This document shows, piece by piece, positions 1 through 12,200 of a stretch of 64,000 nt of DNA (the first letter of the stretch is position 1; each line of letters begins with the position of its first letter). A model generated the notes under the pieces. The model saw nothing but the letters and a program-made list of their open reading frames with translations, made no database searches and was not told the DNA's origin. The stretch is from Tumebacillus sp. BK434. GTDB taxonomy: Bacteria > Bacillota > Bacilli > Tumebacillales > Tumebacillaceae. The stretch is taken from the NCBI RefSeq assembly GCF_004340785.1, contig NZ_SLXS01000004.1, positions 124,001 to 188,000 on the forward strand. Direction: 5' to 3'. The translations under genes and the position numbers were made by a program.

Positions 1-216
1 GAGCTGGAAGTATGCTGGGAATACTCGCAAAACATCCATGACCGGGCGACTGTCGAGCGCATCGCAAATGACTTTATCACAGAGCTTTGCGCGCTGATCG
101 AGCATTGCCTCGACCCGAATGCCGGTGGGTTTACGCCGTCCGACTTCCCGGAAGCCAATCTCAATCAGCATGATCTCGACAGATTCCTGAGCTCTTTTGG
201 CAAGGTGGGAGAATAA
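1..216 (+). CDS. NRPS subunit, C-terminal fragment (end of a condensation-like, probably epimerization, domain)
   Basis: Frame 1 is open from the window edge to a TAA at 214-216, giving 71 residues. The motif W-E-Y-S-x-x-I-H near the start, then A-N-D-F, then L-I-E-H-C and finally T-P-S-D-F is typical of the extreme C-terminus of epimerization and condensation-type NRPS domains. Because the next subunit starts two bases later with a condensation domain whose opening resembles those accepting a D-residue (L-T-P-L-Q-H-G-M-L-F-H), an epimerization domain is the better guess: subunits often end in E and pass a D-configured intermediate to a DCL-type C domain. The last residues would then form a communication-mediating tail. 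Only the last part of the gene is visible, so domain type and total module number are inferred. Confidence 0.75.
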   Translation, partial: ELEVCWEYSQNIHDRATVERIANDFITELCALIEHCLDPNAGGFTPSDFPEANLNQHDLDRFLSSFGKVGE

Positions 217-218
217 CC

Positions 219-3200
219 ATGAAACGCGAAAACATTGAGTCGCTGTACGAACTGACACCCCTGCAGCACGGGATGCTGTTCCATACGCTGTATGCCCCCG
301 ATTCGGGGGTGTACGCGGTACAGCTCACGATGACGCTGGAAGGACAGCTGAACCAAGACGCATTTTCCCGCGCTTTTCGTATGGTGATGGAACGGCATCC
401 AATCCTGCGTACCGCGTTCTTCTGGGAGGATTTAGAAAAACCGCTGCAAGTGGTGGGCAAAGAAGTGGAGTTGCCCCTGCGCGTGCTGGACTGGAGCGGT
501 ATGCAGACAGACGTACAACATGCGAGAGCGGCAGACTTTTCCCGGAAAGATCGTTTGGAGCCGTTCACATTTACCGAAGCGCCTGTCATGCGGGTCACGT
601 TGATTCGCTTCGACGAGCAGACGCACAGTCTGGTCTGGACATTTCACCACATTTTGCTTGACGGCTGGTCCATTCAGCTGATTTTAAAAGAGCTGTGGGC
701 GCTGTATGAAGCGTACCAGTGCGGAAGGGAACCCCAATTGCCGGCGAGTATGCCGTTTCGCAATTACTTGAGCTGGCTGCAGCGGCAGAATCTTGGGGAA
801 GCGGAAGCATATTGGCGGAAGGCGCTGCAAGGGTTTGCAAAACCGACCCCTTTGCCGCTCGACTATGGAAAGCGCGTGATCGAGGACAGTGAAGTTCGCA
901 ACCCTGTCATCGACCATCGTTTGTCCAGCGACCTGTATGCTCGTTTGAAAGGCGTCTCCAGGTCTCTGCAGGTCACAATGAATACGCTTTTGCAAGGGAT
1001 CTGGGCCTTATATCTCAGCCGGGCATCCGGGGAAAACGATGTTCTTTTCGGCAGCACCGTATCCGGACGTCCCGGTGAACTGCCCGGCGTGGAACGGATG
1101 GCCGGCCTGTTCATCAACACGCTTCCCGTTCGGGTCGGAGTTGAGTTGGACGCTGAGCTTGGCCTTTGGCTCAAAGCGCTGCAGGCGTCGCAATTGGAGG
1201 CGCGCCAATACGAGCATACTCCGCTGACCAAGATTCAGATGTGGAGCGAAGTGCCGGGCGATCTCAAGTTGTTTGAGTCCTTGTTTGTCTTTGAAAACTT
1301 TCTGGACGACGAAGCCGGGGAAGAGGAACACATCGGATCTTTAAAAATCACCGACGGCTCTTCTGCGGAACAGACTTCATTCCCGTTGACTTTGACTGTC
1401 ATTCCGGCAGGCGAGTTGATTCTGCGTGTGCAGTATGATGCAACGCGCTATGCGGAACAGACGGTAAAAAGCCTGCTGGAGCATCTGGAGGTGATGCTGA
1501 ACGCTGTGGCGGACCGGCCGGACGTGCAGCTCAAAGACATCCCGCTGATGAGTGCAGCGGAGCATGAAGCGGTGCTCGTCTCCTGGAATGCAACCGCAGT
1601 CCCTTTTCCCAGCGACCTATTGGTGCATCAATATGTGGAAGCGCATGCGGCGAACCAACCTGACGCACTCGCCGTCCGCTCGCCTGGAAAGGCGTGGACT
1701 TATGGAGAGCTGAACTCGTATGCCAATCGCCTCGCGCATTTCCTGAAAGCAGAGGGCATGGGGCCCGAGCGGTTGGTCGGGGTCTGCCTGGAGCGGTCGC
1801 CGGAGCTTGTCGCGGCCTATCTGGCAGCCTGGAAGACCGGAGCTGCTTTCTTGATGATCGATCCGAAGTATCCGGGAGAGCGGATTCGGTTCATGCTGCA
1901 AGACGCCGGGGCTGGGCTGTTGCTGACTCAAGAGAGCCTGCAGGAGATAGTGGCTTGGGAAGGCGGAAAAAGTGTGTGCCTCGACGCGGATGCTCCTGTT
2001 TTTGCCCGGGAAAGTAAGGAAAATCTGCAAACAGTGTCCGAACTGAGCCATCTGGCCAGCGTGTTGTATACATCAGGTTCGACGGGGACGCCAAAAGGAG
2101 TAGAGCTGGAGCACGCAAGCATCCTCAACTTTGCCCATTGGTATGCCCGCCGTGCCGATCTGACAGCGGCAGACTGTGTGACGCACATCGCTGGCACCGG
2201 GTTTGACGGAACGCTGATGGATCTGATCCCGGCCTTGCTGAGCGGGTGTTCGATCGTGCAACCGGATGAAGAAACGCGTTATGCACCTCAGAAGTTACAG
2301 GCCTGGATGATAGAGCAGGAGGTGACCGTCGCCTATGCGACGACTGCGCTGACTGAAGCCTTGATGTTGCTCGAGTGGCCGGAAAACACTCCGCTGCGGA
2401 TGCAGTTTACCGGGGGGGAAGCGTTGCACATCTATCCGCGCCCCGATCTGCCGTTTCGAGTGATCAACGGCTACGGTCCTACAGAGGCGACCGTCTACAC
2501 CACGGCCTATGAGGTGCCGTCAACGCCAGATGCAGGGCGGTTGCCTTCGATCGGGCGCCCTTTGGCCAACATGTCGGTCTACGTGCTCGATGAGTCGCTC
2601 CGTCCACTGCCGGTCGGCATGCCCGGCGAACTGTACGCCGGTGGCATCGGCCTCGGGCGCGGCTATCTGCGCCGCCCGGAATTGACCGCCGAAAAATTTC
2701 TGGACACCGAGTTTGGACGCCTGTATAAGACGGGTGACAAAGTGCGCTGGTTGCCGGACGGAAATCTGGAGTACTTCGGCCGTCTGGACCAGCTGGTGAA
2801 GATACGGGGCTTTCGCATTGAGCTCGGCGAGATCGAAGCGGCTCTTTTAAAGCATCCGCAGGTCAAAGAAGCGGCTGTGCTGGTGCAGGAGCAGCAGATT
2901 CTCGCCTATGTGGCCGGCTCTGCTGTGCCGTCGCCACAGGAGCTGCGCCAGTATCTCGCACAGGATATGCCGGAATTTATGCTGCCTGCCTATTTCGTTG
3001 CGCTGGCGGCGCTGCCGCTGACGGCGAACGGGAAAGTCAACCGCCGGGCTCTCCCGGCGCCGGGTCGCGAGCATGCGGCCGGGGCGGAAGAGACGGTGCG
3101 GGCGCGGACGGAGACGGAGCGCCGCCTGGTCGATGTCTGGCAAAAAGTGCTGAAGCTCGATGGCATCGGCGTGACCGACAATTTCTTCGCGCTGGGCGGA

Positions 3201-6200
3201 CATTCACTTCTGGCGACCCAGGTGATGGGGCAGGTCGCGTCGGCGTGCGGCGTGGAACTTCCGCTTCGGACGCTGTTCGAAGCGCCGACGATCGAAGCGC
3301 TGGCGAAACTGATCGACGGCGAGGAGGCGGGGAAGGCGACCGAACCGTCCGCCATGGAACGTGTGGAACGCAGCCAGCGTCTGCCGCTGTCGTTTGCACA
3401 GGAGCGCCTGTGGTTCCTCGAACAGTTCAACACCCATTCGGCAGCGTACAACATTCCGATGGCGCTGCGCATGACCGGGCAGCTCGACGTGGCGGCGCTG
3501 CAGGCGAGTTTTAACGAAATCATGTCCCGCCATGAAGCGTTGCGCACCACGTTTGCCGTCGTCGACGGACAGCCGGAGCAGGTGATCCTTGCGGAGCAGG
3601 AACTGCCGTTTGAGCTGGTCGACTACTCCGCGCTGCCGCCGGAGCTGGCGATGGTGCAAGCCGCGTTGGGAGCGGTCGAAGAGGGCGAGACGCCGTTCAC
3701 GCTGACCGCAGGCGCCCTGGTGCGTGCCAAGCTGTTCCGCATCGCCGAAGCAGACCATGTGCTGCTGCTCACGATGCATCACATCATTTCGGACGGCTGG
3801 TCGATGGGCGTCCTGATCGACGAGCTTTCGAAGCTCTATGACGCATTCCGGCAAGGGGCTGCTTCGCCGCTCGCTCCGCTGCCGATCCAGTATGCCGATT
3901 TTGCCCACTGGCAGCGCCAGTGGTTCCGTGGCGACGTGGAGGAGCAGCAGCTCGCCTACTGGAAACAGACGCTTCAAGGCGCTCCTGCCGTCCTGCAGCT
4001 GCCGACCGACAAGCCGCGTCCGGCGGTGCAGACGTTCGTCGGCGCGACGCGGGAGATCGTGCTTTCGGCCGCGCTGACCGAGCGGCTGAAAGCGTTGAGC
4101 CAACAGGAAGGCGCCACGCTGTTCATGACGCTGCTGGCGGCGTTTAACGTCCTGCTGGCGCGCTATTCAGGTCAAGAAGACATCGTGGTCGGCTCGCCGA
4201 TCGCCGGGCGCACCCGTCCGGAGACGCACGGACTGATCGGCTTTTTTGTCAACACGTTGGCGCTGCGCACCGATCTGTCGGAAGATCCGAGCTTCCGCGA
4301 GCTGTTGCAGCGCGTGCGCGAAGTAACGCTCGGCGCGTACGCGCATCAAGATCTGCCGTTTGAACGTCTGGTGCAGGAAGTGCGCCCGGAGCGCGACATG
4401 AGCCATCCGCCAATGTTCCAAGTGATGTTTGCCCTGCAAAACGCGCCGATGGACGATCTCAACCTGTCGGGCCTGACCTGGCGCGATTTCCCTGTCGAGC
4501 GCGGCACGTCGAAGTTTGACCTCAGCCTGCTCGTGCAGGAAGAAAACGGCGGGCTGGCCGGGATCGTCGAGTACAACACCGATCTGTTTGCCGAAACGAC
4601 GATCGTGCGGATGATCGACAGCTTTGCCGTGCTTTTGGAACATCTGACCGGGTCGCCTAACGAATCGGTCTTTGCCGCTGCGATGATCACGCCGGAGGAG
4701 CAGCGCCTGCTTTTGGAAGACTGGAAAGGAAATACCGTGCCGTTTGACGAAGCGGCGTGCGGACATCACCTGTTCGAGCGGCAGGCGGAACGGACGCCCG
4801 ATCTGATTGCGGTGGAGTACGGCGATGTGACGCTGACCTATCGCGAGCTGAACGAGCGGGCCAACCGCTTGGCGCACCATCTGCAAGCGCGCGGCGTCGG
4901 GCCGGAGCAGCTGGTCGCCATCGTCGTCGAGCGCGGGCCGGAGATGATCGTCGGGGCGCTTGGCGTGCTGAAAGCGGGCGGCGCGTACGTGCCGATCGAC
5001 CCGGCGTACCCGGCCGACCGGATCGCCTTCCAGCTCGAAGACGGAGCGGTGTCGGTGCTGCTGACCCAGTCGCATCTGGCCGCCGGGCTGCCTGCGGCCG
5101 CTGCGCACGTGATCTGCCTCGATGTGGAGCTGTTTCCGGAGGAATCGGCTGCCAACCCGGAGAGCTGCGTGCGGCCAGACAACCTGGCGTATGTGATCTA
5201 TACTTCCGGCTCGACCGGCAAACCGAAAGGCGTTCTGATCGAGCATCGCAGCCTGGTCAACTTCACCGAATGGTACGTCCGCTATTTTGACGTGCAGGCC
5301 GGGTCGCGCTCGTTCCAGTTTTCCTCGTTCTCGTTTGACGCGTCGGTGATGGATATCTACCCGACGCTGGCAGTCGGAGCGACGCTCGTGCTGTTCAAGC
5401 GCGAAGAGCTGCTTCCGGGGCCGCAGCTGCAGCAGCTGATGCAGGAGAAGCGCGTCAACCGCATGTTTGCCACTCCGTCGATGATGATGCAGCTGCCGAG
5501 CGGCGAGCTGCCCGACTTGCACACGGTGATCATCGGCGGCGAAGCGTTGTCGCGCGAAGTCGTTCAACTGTGGCAAGGCGCTGGGCGCATTGTGTATAAC
5601 GCGTACGGTCCGACGGAAACCACCGTCTTGGCCACGGTCGGCCCTTGTGACGGCGAAAGCGTGCCGCCGATCGGCCAGCCGATCGCCAATGCTGAGCTGT
5701 ACGTGCTGGATGCCAAGCTGCAGCCGGTGCCGGTCGGCGTGCCGGGCGAACTGCATATCGGAGGCGTAGGCGTGGCGCGCGGCTATTTGAACCGAGCCGA
5801 TCTCACCGCCGAAAAATTTATCGAGACGCCGTACGGACGCCTGTACAAGACGGGCGACGCGGTGCGCTGGCTGGCCGACGGGTCGCTGGAGTATTTCGGC
5901 CGCATCGACCAACAGGTGAAGATCCGCGGGTTCCGCATCGAGCTTGGCGAGATCGAAGCGGTGCTGCGCCAACATCCGGCTGTGCAGGATGCTGCCGTCT
6001 TGGCTGTGGAGATGGAAGCGGGCGACAAGCAACTGGTCGGCTATGTGGCGGTCGGGGAGCAGGAGCCGCCTGCTGCCTCAGAACTCCGGGCGCATCTGAA
6101 GTCCGTTTTGCCGGAGTTTATGGTGCCGGGGCTGTATGTGATGCTCGAGGCACTGCCGCTGACGGTCAACCGCAAAGTCGACCGCGCCGCACTGCCTGCT

Positions 6201-9200
6201 CCCGACCGGACGCAATCGGCAGAAGCGGATCAGATCTCGCCGCGCACACCGGTCGAAGCGGCGGTTGCCAATGTGTGGCAAACGGTGCTGCGCCTGCCGC
6301 AAGTCGGCGTGCAGGAAAACTTCTTTGAGCTGGGCGGGCACTCGCTGCTCGCGACACAGGTGATGTCGCATTTGACTGCCGCTCTGGGCGTGGAACTGCC
6401 GCTGCGGGCCTTGTTCGAGGCGCCGACCGTCGAAGGTCTGTCGGCCCGCGTCGAGCAGCTGCTCGGCACAGCGGGAGCGGCAAAAGCGATGCCGCTCCTG
6501 CCGGTGGCGCGGGAAGCGGCGGCGGAGCTGTCGTTTGCACAGGAGCGGCTGTGGCTGTTTGAACAGTTCGAACCGGGCACATCGACGTACAACATGCCGT
6601 TTGCGCTGCGCTTGACAGGCAGCTTGAACACCGCAGCTCTGCAGGCGGCATTCGATGAGATTCTGCGCCGCCATGAAGTGCTGCGCACCGTGTATGTGAT
6701 GCTGGACGGCGCGCCGAAGCAGATGGTGGTGCCGGATGTGCAGGTGCCGTTTACGGTGCATGATCTTTCGGAGCTGCCCGCATGGGAGCGTGAGATGCAG
6801 GCGGTGCTGACGGCGATCGAAGAAGGCGACTTACCGTTCGATCTGGCGCAGGGACCGATGCTGCGCACCGTGCTGTTGAAGCTGGATGCCGAGGAGCACG
6901 TTCTCTTGATGACGTTCCATCACATCGCGTCGGACGGCTGGTCGATGGGCATTTTGATCGAAGAGCTGTCGGCGTTCTACCAGGCGTACGTCGCCGGTGC
7001 AACATCGCCGCTCACGCCGCTGCCGGTGCAGTATGCCGATTATGCGCACTGGCAGCGCAAGCGGATGGAAGGCGGCGTGCTGGAAGAGCAGATGAGCTAT
7101 TGGAAGGAGCAGATGCGGGACGCATCGTTTGTGCTGCAGCTGCCGACCGATAAGCCGCGTCCGGCGATGCAGACCTTCAACGGGGCGATGAGAGAGCTCT
7201 CGCTGCAGCCGAGCCTCCTGCCGCGCTTGAAAGAGCTGAGCCAGCAGGAAGGCGCCACGCTGTTCATGACGCTGCTCTCCGCGTTTAACATCCTGCTCGC
7301 CCGTCTGTCCGGGCAGGAAGACATCGTGGTCGGCTCGCCGATCGCGGGCCGCACGAACAAGGAGACGGAAGGCTTGATCGGCTTTTTCGTCAACACCTTG
7401 GCACTGCGCACCGAACTGTCGGGCGAGCTGAGCTTCCGCGAGCTGCTGGCCCGCGTGAAGGAGACGACCTTGGGCGCATTTGCCCATCAGGAAGTCCCGT
7501 TCGAACGCCTCGTGCGGGAACTGCAGCCGGAGCGCAACATGAGCTACGCGCCGCTGTTCCAAGTGATGTTCGCGCTGCAAAACATGCGGCTCGGCGATTT
7601 GGAGCTGCCGGGGCTGACCCTGTCTGACTTCCCGGTGGACAAATCGACTTCGATGTTCGACCTGACCTTGTCTTTGTACGAAGGCGAGACGGGGCTGGAA
7701 GGGAACCTCAAATACAACACCGACCTGTTCGAAGAGGAGACGATGGCGCGGCTGATCGAGCGCTTTGAGCTGCTGCTCGAAGGCATCGTCAGCGCGCCGG
7801 ACCGGCGCATCGCCGAACTGCCGATCGTAACGGAAGCGGAGCGCAAGGAGATCGCGGAGTGGAACGAGACGGCAGCCCCGTTCTCGCAAGATGTGTGCGC
7901 GCATCACTTCTTTGAACAGCAGGCGGAGCGGGAGCCGGAGCGGATCGCGGTCGAGTTTGGCGAGACGATGCTGACCTACCGCGAGCTGAACGAGCGGGCC
8001 AACCGTTTGGCGCACCATCTGCAGGCGCGCGGCGTGGGACCGGACCGTCTGGTCGCCATCGCCGTCGAGAAAGGGCCGGAGATGCTCATCGGTCTGCTCG
8101 GCGTGCTGAAGGCGGGCGGCGCGTACCTGCCGATCGACCCGGCGTATCCGGCGGAGCGAATCGCCTACCAGCTCGAAGACGGCGGGGTGCAGGTGCTGCT
8201 GACACAGTCGCATCTGGCGGCCGAACTGCCGAGCGGCGGAGCGGACATGATCTTGCTCGACGTCGAGACGTTCGAACACGAGCCCGTCTCCAACCCGCAA
8301 AGTGCGGTGCAGCCGTCCAATCTGGCCTATGTGATCCACACGTCCGGCTCGACTGGGAAGCCGAAGGGCGTTTTGATCGAGCATCGCAACTTGGTAAACT
8401 TTATCGAAATGTTCCTGAAAGACTTCGATCTGCAGGCCGGCATGCGCTGCTCGATGTTCCCGTCGTTCTCGTTCGACTCGTCTGTCAAAGACCTCTATCC
8501 GCCGCTGGCGGTCGGCGCGACGCTGGTGCTGTTCACCCGCGAGCAGCTGCTGCCGGGGCCGGAGCTGCAGCAATTGCTCCGTGAAAAGCGGGTCGAGCGC
8601 ATCTCGACGACACCGGCGATGCTGGCCCAACTGCCGAGCGACGATCTGCCTGCCTTGAACACGGTGATCTGCGGCGGCACGGTCCTGCCGCTGGAAGTGG
8701 TGCAGCGCTGGAAGACGGAAGGGCGCCGCGTGATCAACGTGTACGGCCCGACCGAGACGACCGTTTTTGTCACCGCCGAAGTCTGTGACGGCGAACGCGC
8801 GCCGTCGATCGGCTCTCCGCTGCAAAACTCGACGGTGCACGTGCTCGACGCCTATTTGCAGCCAGTGCCGGTCGGCGTGGCCGGCGAACTGCACATCGGC
8901 GGCGCGGGCGTAGCGCGCGGGTATCTGAACCGCGCCGAACTGACGGCGGAAAAATTCGTCGAGACACCGGTCGGCCGACTCTACAAGACGGGCGACGCGG
9001 TGCGCTGGACGAAGGATGGGAAGCTGGAGTACATCGGCCGGATCGACTTGCAGGTGAAGGTGCGCGGCTATCGCATCGAGCTCGGCGAGATCGAAGCGCT
9101 GCTGCGCCAGCATCCGGCCGTGCAGGACGCGGCGGTGGTCGCACTGCCTGACCGGTCAGGCGAGAACCAGTTGGTCGGCTATGTGGCTGTCGGCGCGGAA

Positions 9201-12200
9201 TCGGCGCTGGCAACAGCAGACCTGCGCGGGTATCTGAAAGCCCATTTGCCGGAATTCATGGTGCCGGGACTGTTCGTGCAGTTGGAAGCTTTGCCGCTGA
9301 CGGTCAACCGCAAGATCGACCGCGCCGCGCTGCCGGCACCCGACCGCGCGATGATGGTGCAGAACACCGAGGTGATCTTGCCGCGCACGCCGCTGGAAAA
9401 CACGGTGGCCGGCGTCTGGCGCAAAGTGTTGGGCCTGCCGCTGGTCGGCGTGGAGCAAAACTTCTTCGAGCTGGGCGGACATTCGCTGCTGGCCACCCAG
9501 GTGATGGCGTCTCTGGCGTCTGAGCTCCACTTGCAGGTGCCGCTGCGGACGCTGTTCGAAGCGCCGACAGTTGCAGCGTTGGCTGCGGGCATCGAACGGA
9601 TGCTGCGCGAAAAAGGCGCGTCGAAGACCCTGCCGATCCTCCCGGTGCCGCGCAGCCAAGCGCTGCCTCTGTCGTTTGCGCAGGAGCGCCTGTGGTTCTA
9701 TGAACAGTTTCATCAAGGGACGTCCACCTATAACATGCCGTTTGCTCTGCGTTTGAAAGGGCAATTGGATCAAACGGCGCTGCGACGGACGTTCGATGAG
9801 ATCCTGCGCCGCCACGAAGTCTTGCGCACATCCTTTGTGTCGCGGGACGGCGAAGCGGTGCAGGTGATCGGGGACGAGGTGCCAACACCGTTTGCGGTGG
9901 TCGACCTGCGCGAGCTGCCCGACTGGCAGCGCGAGATGCAGGCGGCGCTGACGGCGATCGAGGAAGGTGAGCTGCCGTTTGCGATGACCGAAGGGCCGAT
10001 GCTGCGTGCCGTGTTGCTGCAGTTGGACGAAGCGGAGCATGTGCTGCTTGTCACGATGCACCACATCGCGTCGGATGGCTGGTCGATGAGCGTGCTGACC
10101 CGAGAGCTGTCGGTGCTGTACGAAGCGTTTGCCAGCGGGCAGCCGTCGCCGCTCGCACCCTTGCCGGTGCAGTATGCCGACTATGCCAACTGGCAGCGCG
10201 AATGGTTCGCGGGCGGGGTGCTGGAAGAGCAGCTCGGGTACTGGAAACGGCAGCTGCAAGATGCTTCGTTCGTGCTGGAGCTGCCGACCGACAAGCAGCG
10301 CCCGGCGGTGCAGACGTTCAACGGTGTGCTTCAAGAGATCTCGTTGGCGCAAGGCTTGCTGCCGCGTTTGAAAGCGTTGAGCCAACAGGAAGGCGTGACC
10401 TTGTTCATGACCTTGCTGGCGGCGTTCAACACGTTGCTGTCCCGATTGTCGGGGCAGGAGGACATCGTGGTCGGCTCTCCGATCGCCGGGCGGACGCGCC
10501 AAGAGACGGAAGGGCTGATCGGCTTCTTCGTCAACACCTTGGCGCTGCGCACCGACCTGTCGGGCAACCCGAGCTTCCGCGAGCTGCTCGCGCGGGTGCG
10601 GGAGACGACGCTGGATGCTTATGCGCATCAAGACCTGCCCTTTGAGCGCCTCGTGCGGGAAGTGCAGCCGGAGCGCGACTTGAGCTACTCGGCGCTGTTC
10701 CAAGTGATGTTCGTCTTGCAAAACGCGCCGCAGGGCGACTTGGAGCTGCCGGGGCTGACGCTGTCCAACTTCCCGGTGGCAAAAGCGACTTCGATGTTCG
10801 ACCTGACCTTCGCGCTGTACGAACGTGAAGACGGTCTGGCCGGATCGGTGCAGTACAACACCGACCTCTATGAAGAGGAGACGATCCAGCGTATCATCGG
10901 GCGCTTCGAGGTGCTGCTGGCCGGGATCGCAGAGGCGCCGGACCGCGCGATTGCCGAACTGCCGGTGCTGACACCTGATGAGCGCGGGCTTCTGGCCAAG
11001 TGGCAGGAGACGGAGGCGCCTTATTCGGAGCAAGCGTGCCTGCATCAGCTGATCGAGGCGCAGGCGGCACGCACGCCGGATGCGATCGCAGCGGAAAGTG
11101 CAGAGCAGACGCTGACCTTTCGCGAGCTGAACGAGCAGGCGAACCGCATCGCCCGCACCCTGCAGGAGCGTGGCGTCGGGCCGGATCAGCTGGTGGCGAT
11201 CGCCGTGACCCGCACCCCGCAGATGGCGGTCGCGGTGCTGGCGGTGCTGAAGGCGGGCGGGGCTTATCTGCCGCTCGACCCGACGTATCCGAGTGAGCGT
11301 CTGGCCTATCTGCTGGCCGATTCGCAGGTGAAGTGGCTGCTGACCGAACAGCAGCTGGTGACGGAGTTGCCCGTTTCCCAAGCGGAGATCGTGCTGCTGG
11401 ATGCGGATTGGTCGTCGCAAAGCGCTGCGCCTGTCACAAGTGCCGCCACGCCCGATCATCTTGCCTATGTCATCTACACGTCCGGCTCGACGGGACAACC
11501 GAAAGGCGTGCTCGTCAACCACCGCGGCCTCGTCAATTTTGTGGAAGCGCAAGGCAAGCGCAACGCGTGGCAGCCGGGCGACCGCGTGCTGAAGTTTACG
11601 TCGTTCGCGTTTGATGCATCCGCCTGTGACCTGTTAGTGCCGCTTGCTTTTGGGGCGACGGTCGTCTTTGCCGGCCACCTGTTGCCAGGTCCGGAATTGA
11701 GCCGTCTGCTCCGCACGGAGAAAATCACCGGCATCTGCATCTCGCCGTCTGCGCTCGCGATGCTGCCGGAGGAAGACCTGCCTGACCTGCGCGTGATCAT
11801 GGCGGGCGGGGAAGTGGTATCGGCAGCGCTGATCGGCCGCTTTGCGGACGGACGGGACTTCTATGTCGAATACGGCCCGACCGAAACGACAGTTGCCGTG
11901 ACGGCGATGAAGGCGGCACCGGGCAATCGCAGCGCTCTGCTGGGCTATCCGCTGCCCAATGTCCGCCTGCACGTGCTGGATGCGCATCAGCAGCCGGTGG
12001 CGATCGGCGTGCTCGGTGAACTGCACGTTTCCGGCCCGATGGTTGCGCGCGGCTATCTCAACCGTCCCGATCTGACGGCAGAGAAGTTTATCGAAGTGAA
12101 CGGCGAGCGCCTGTACAAGACGGGCGACTTGGCGCGCTGGCTGCCGGACGGAAGTCTGGAGTACGGCGGGCGAATCGACGACCAGGTCAAACTGCGCGGG

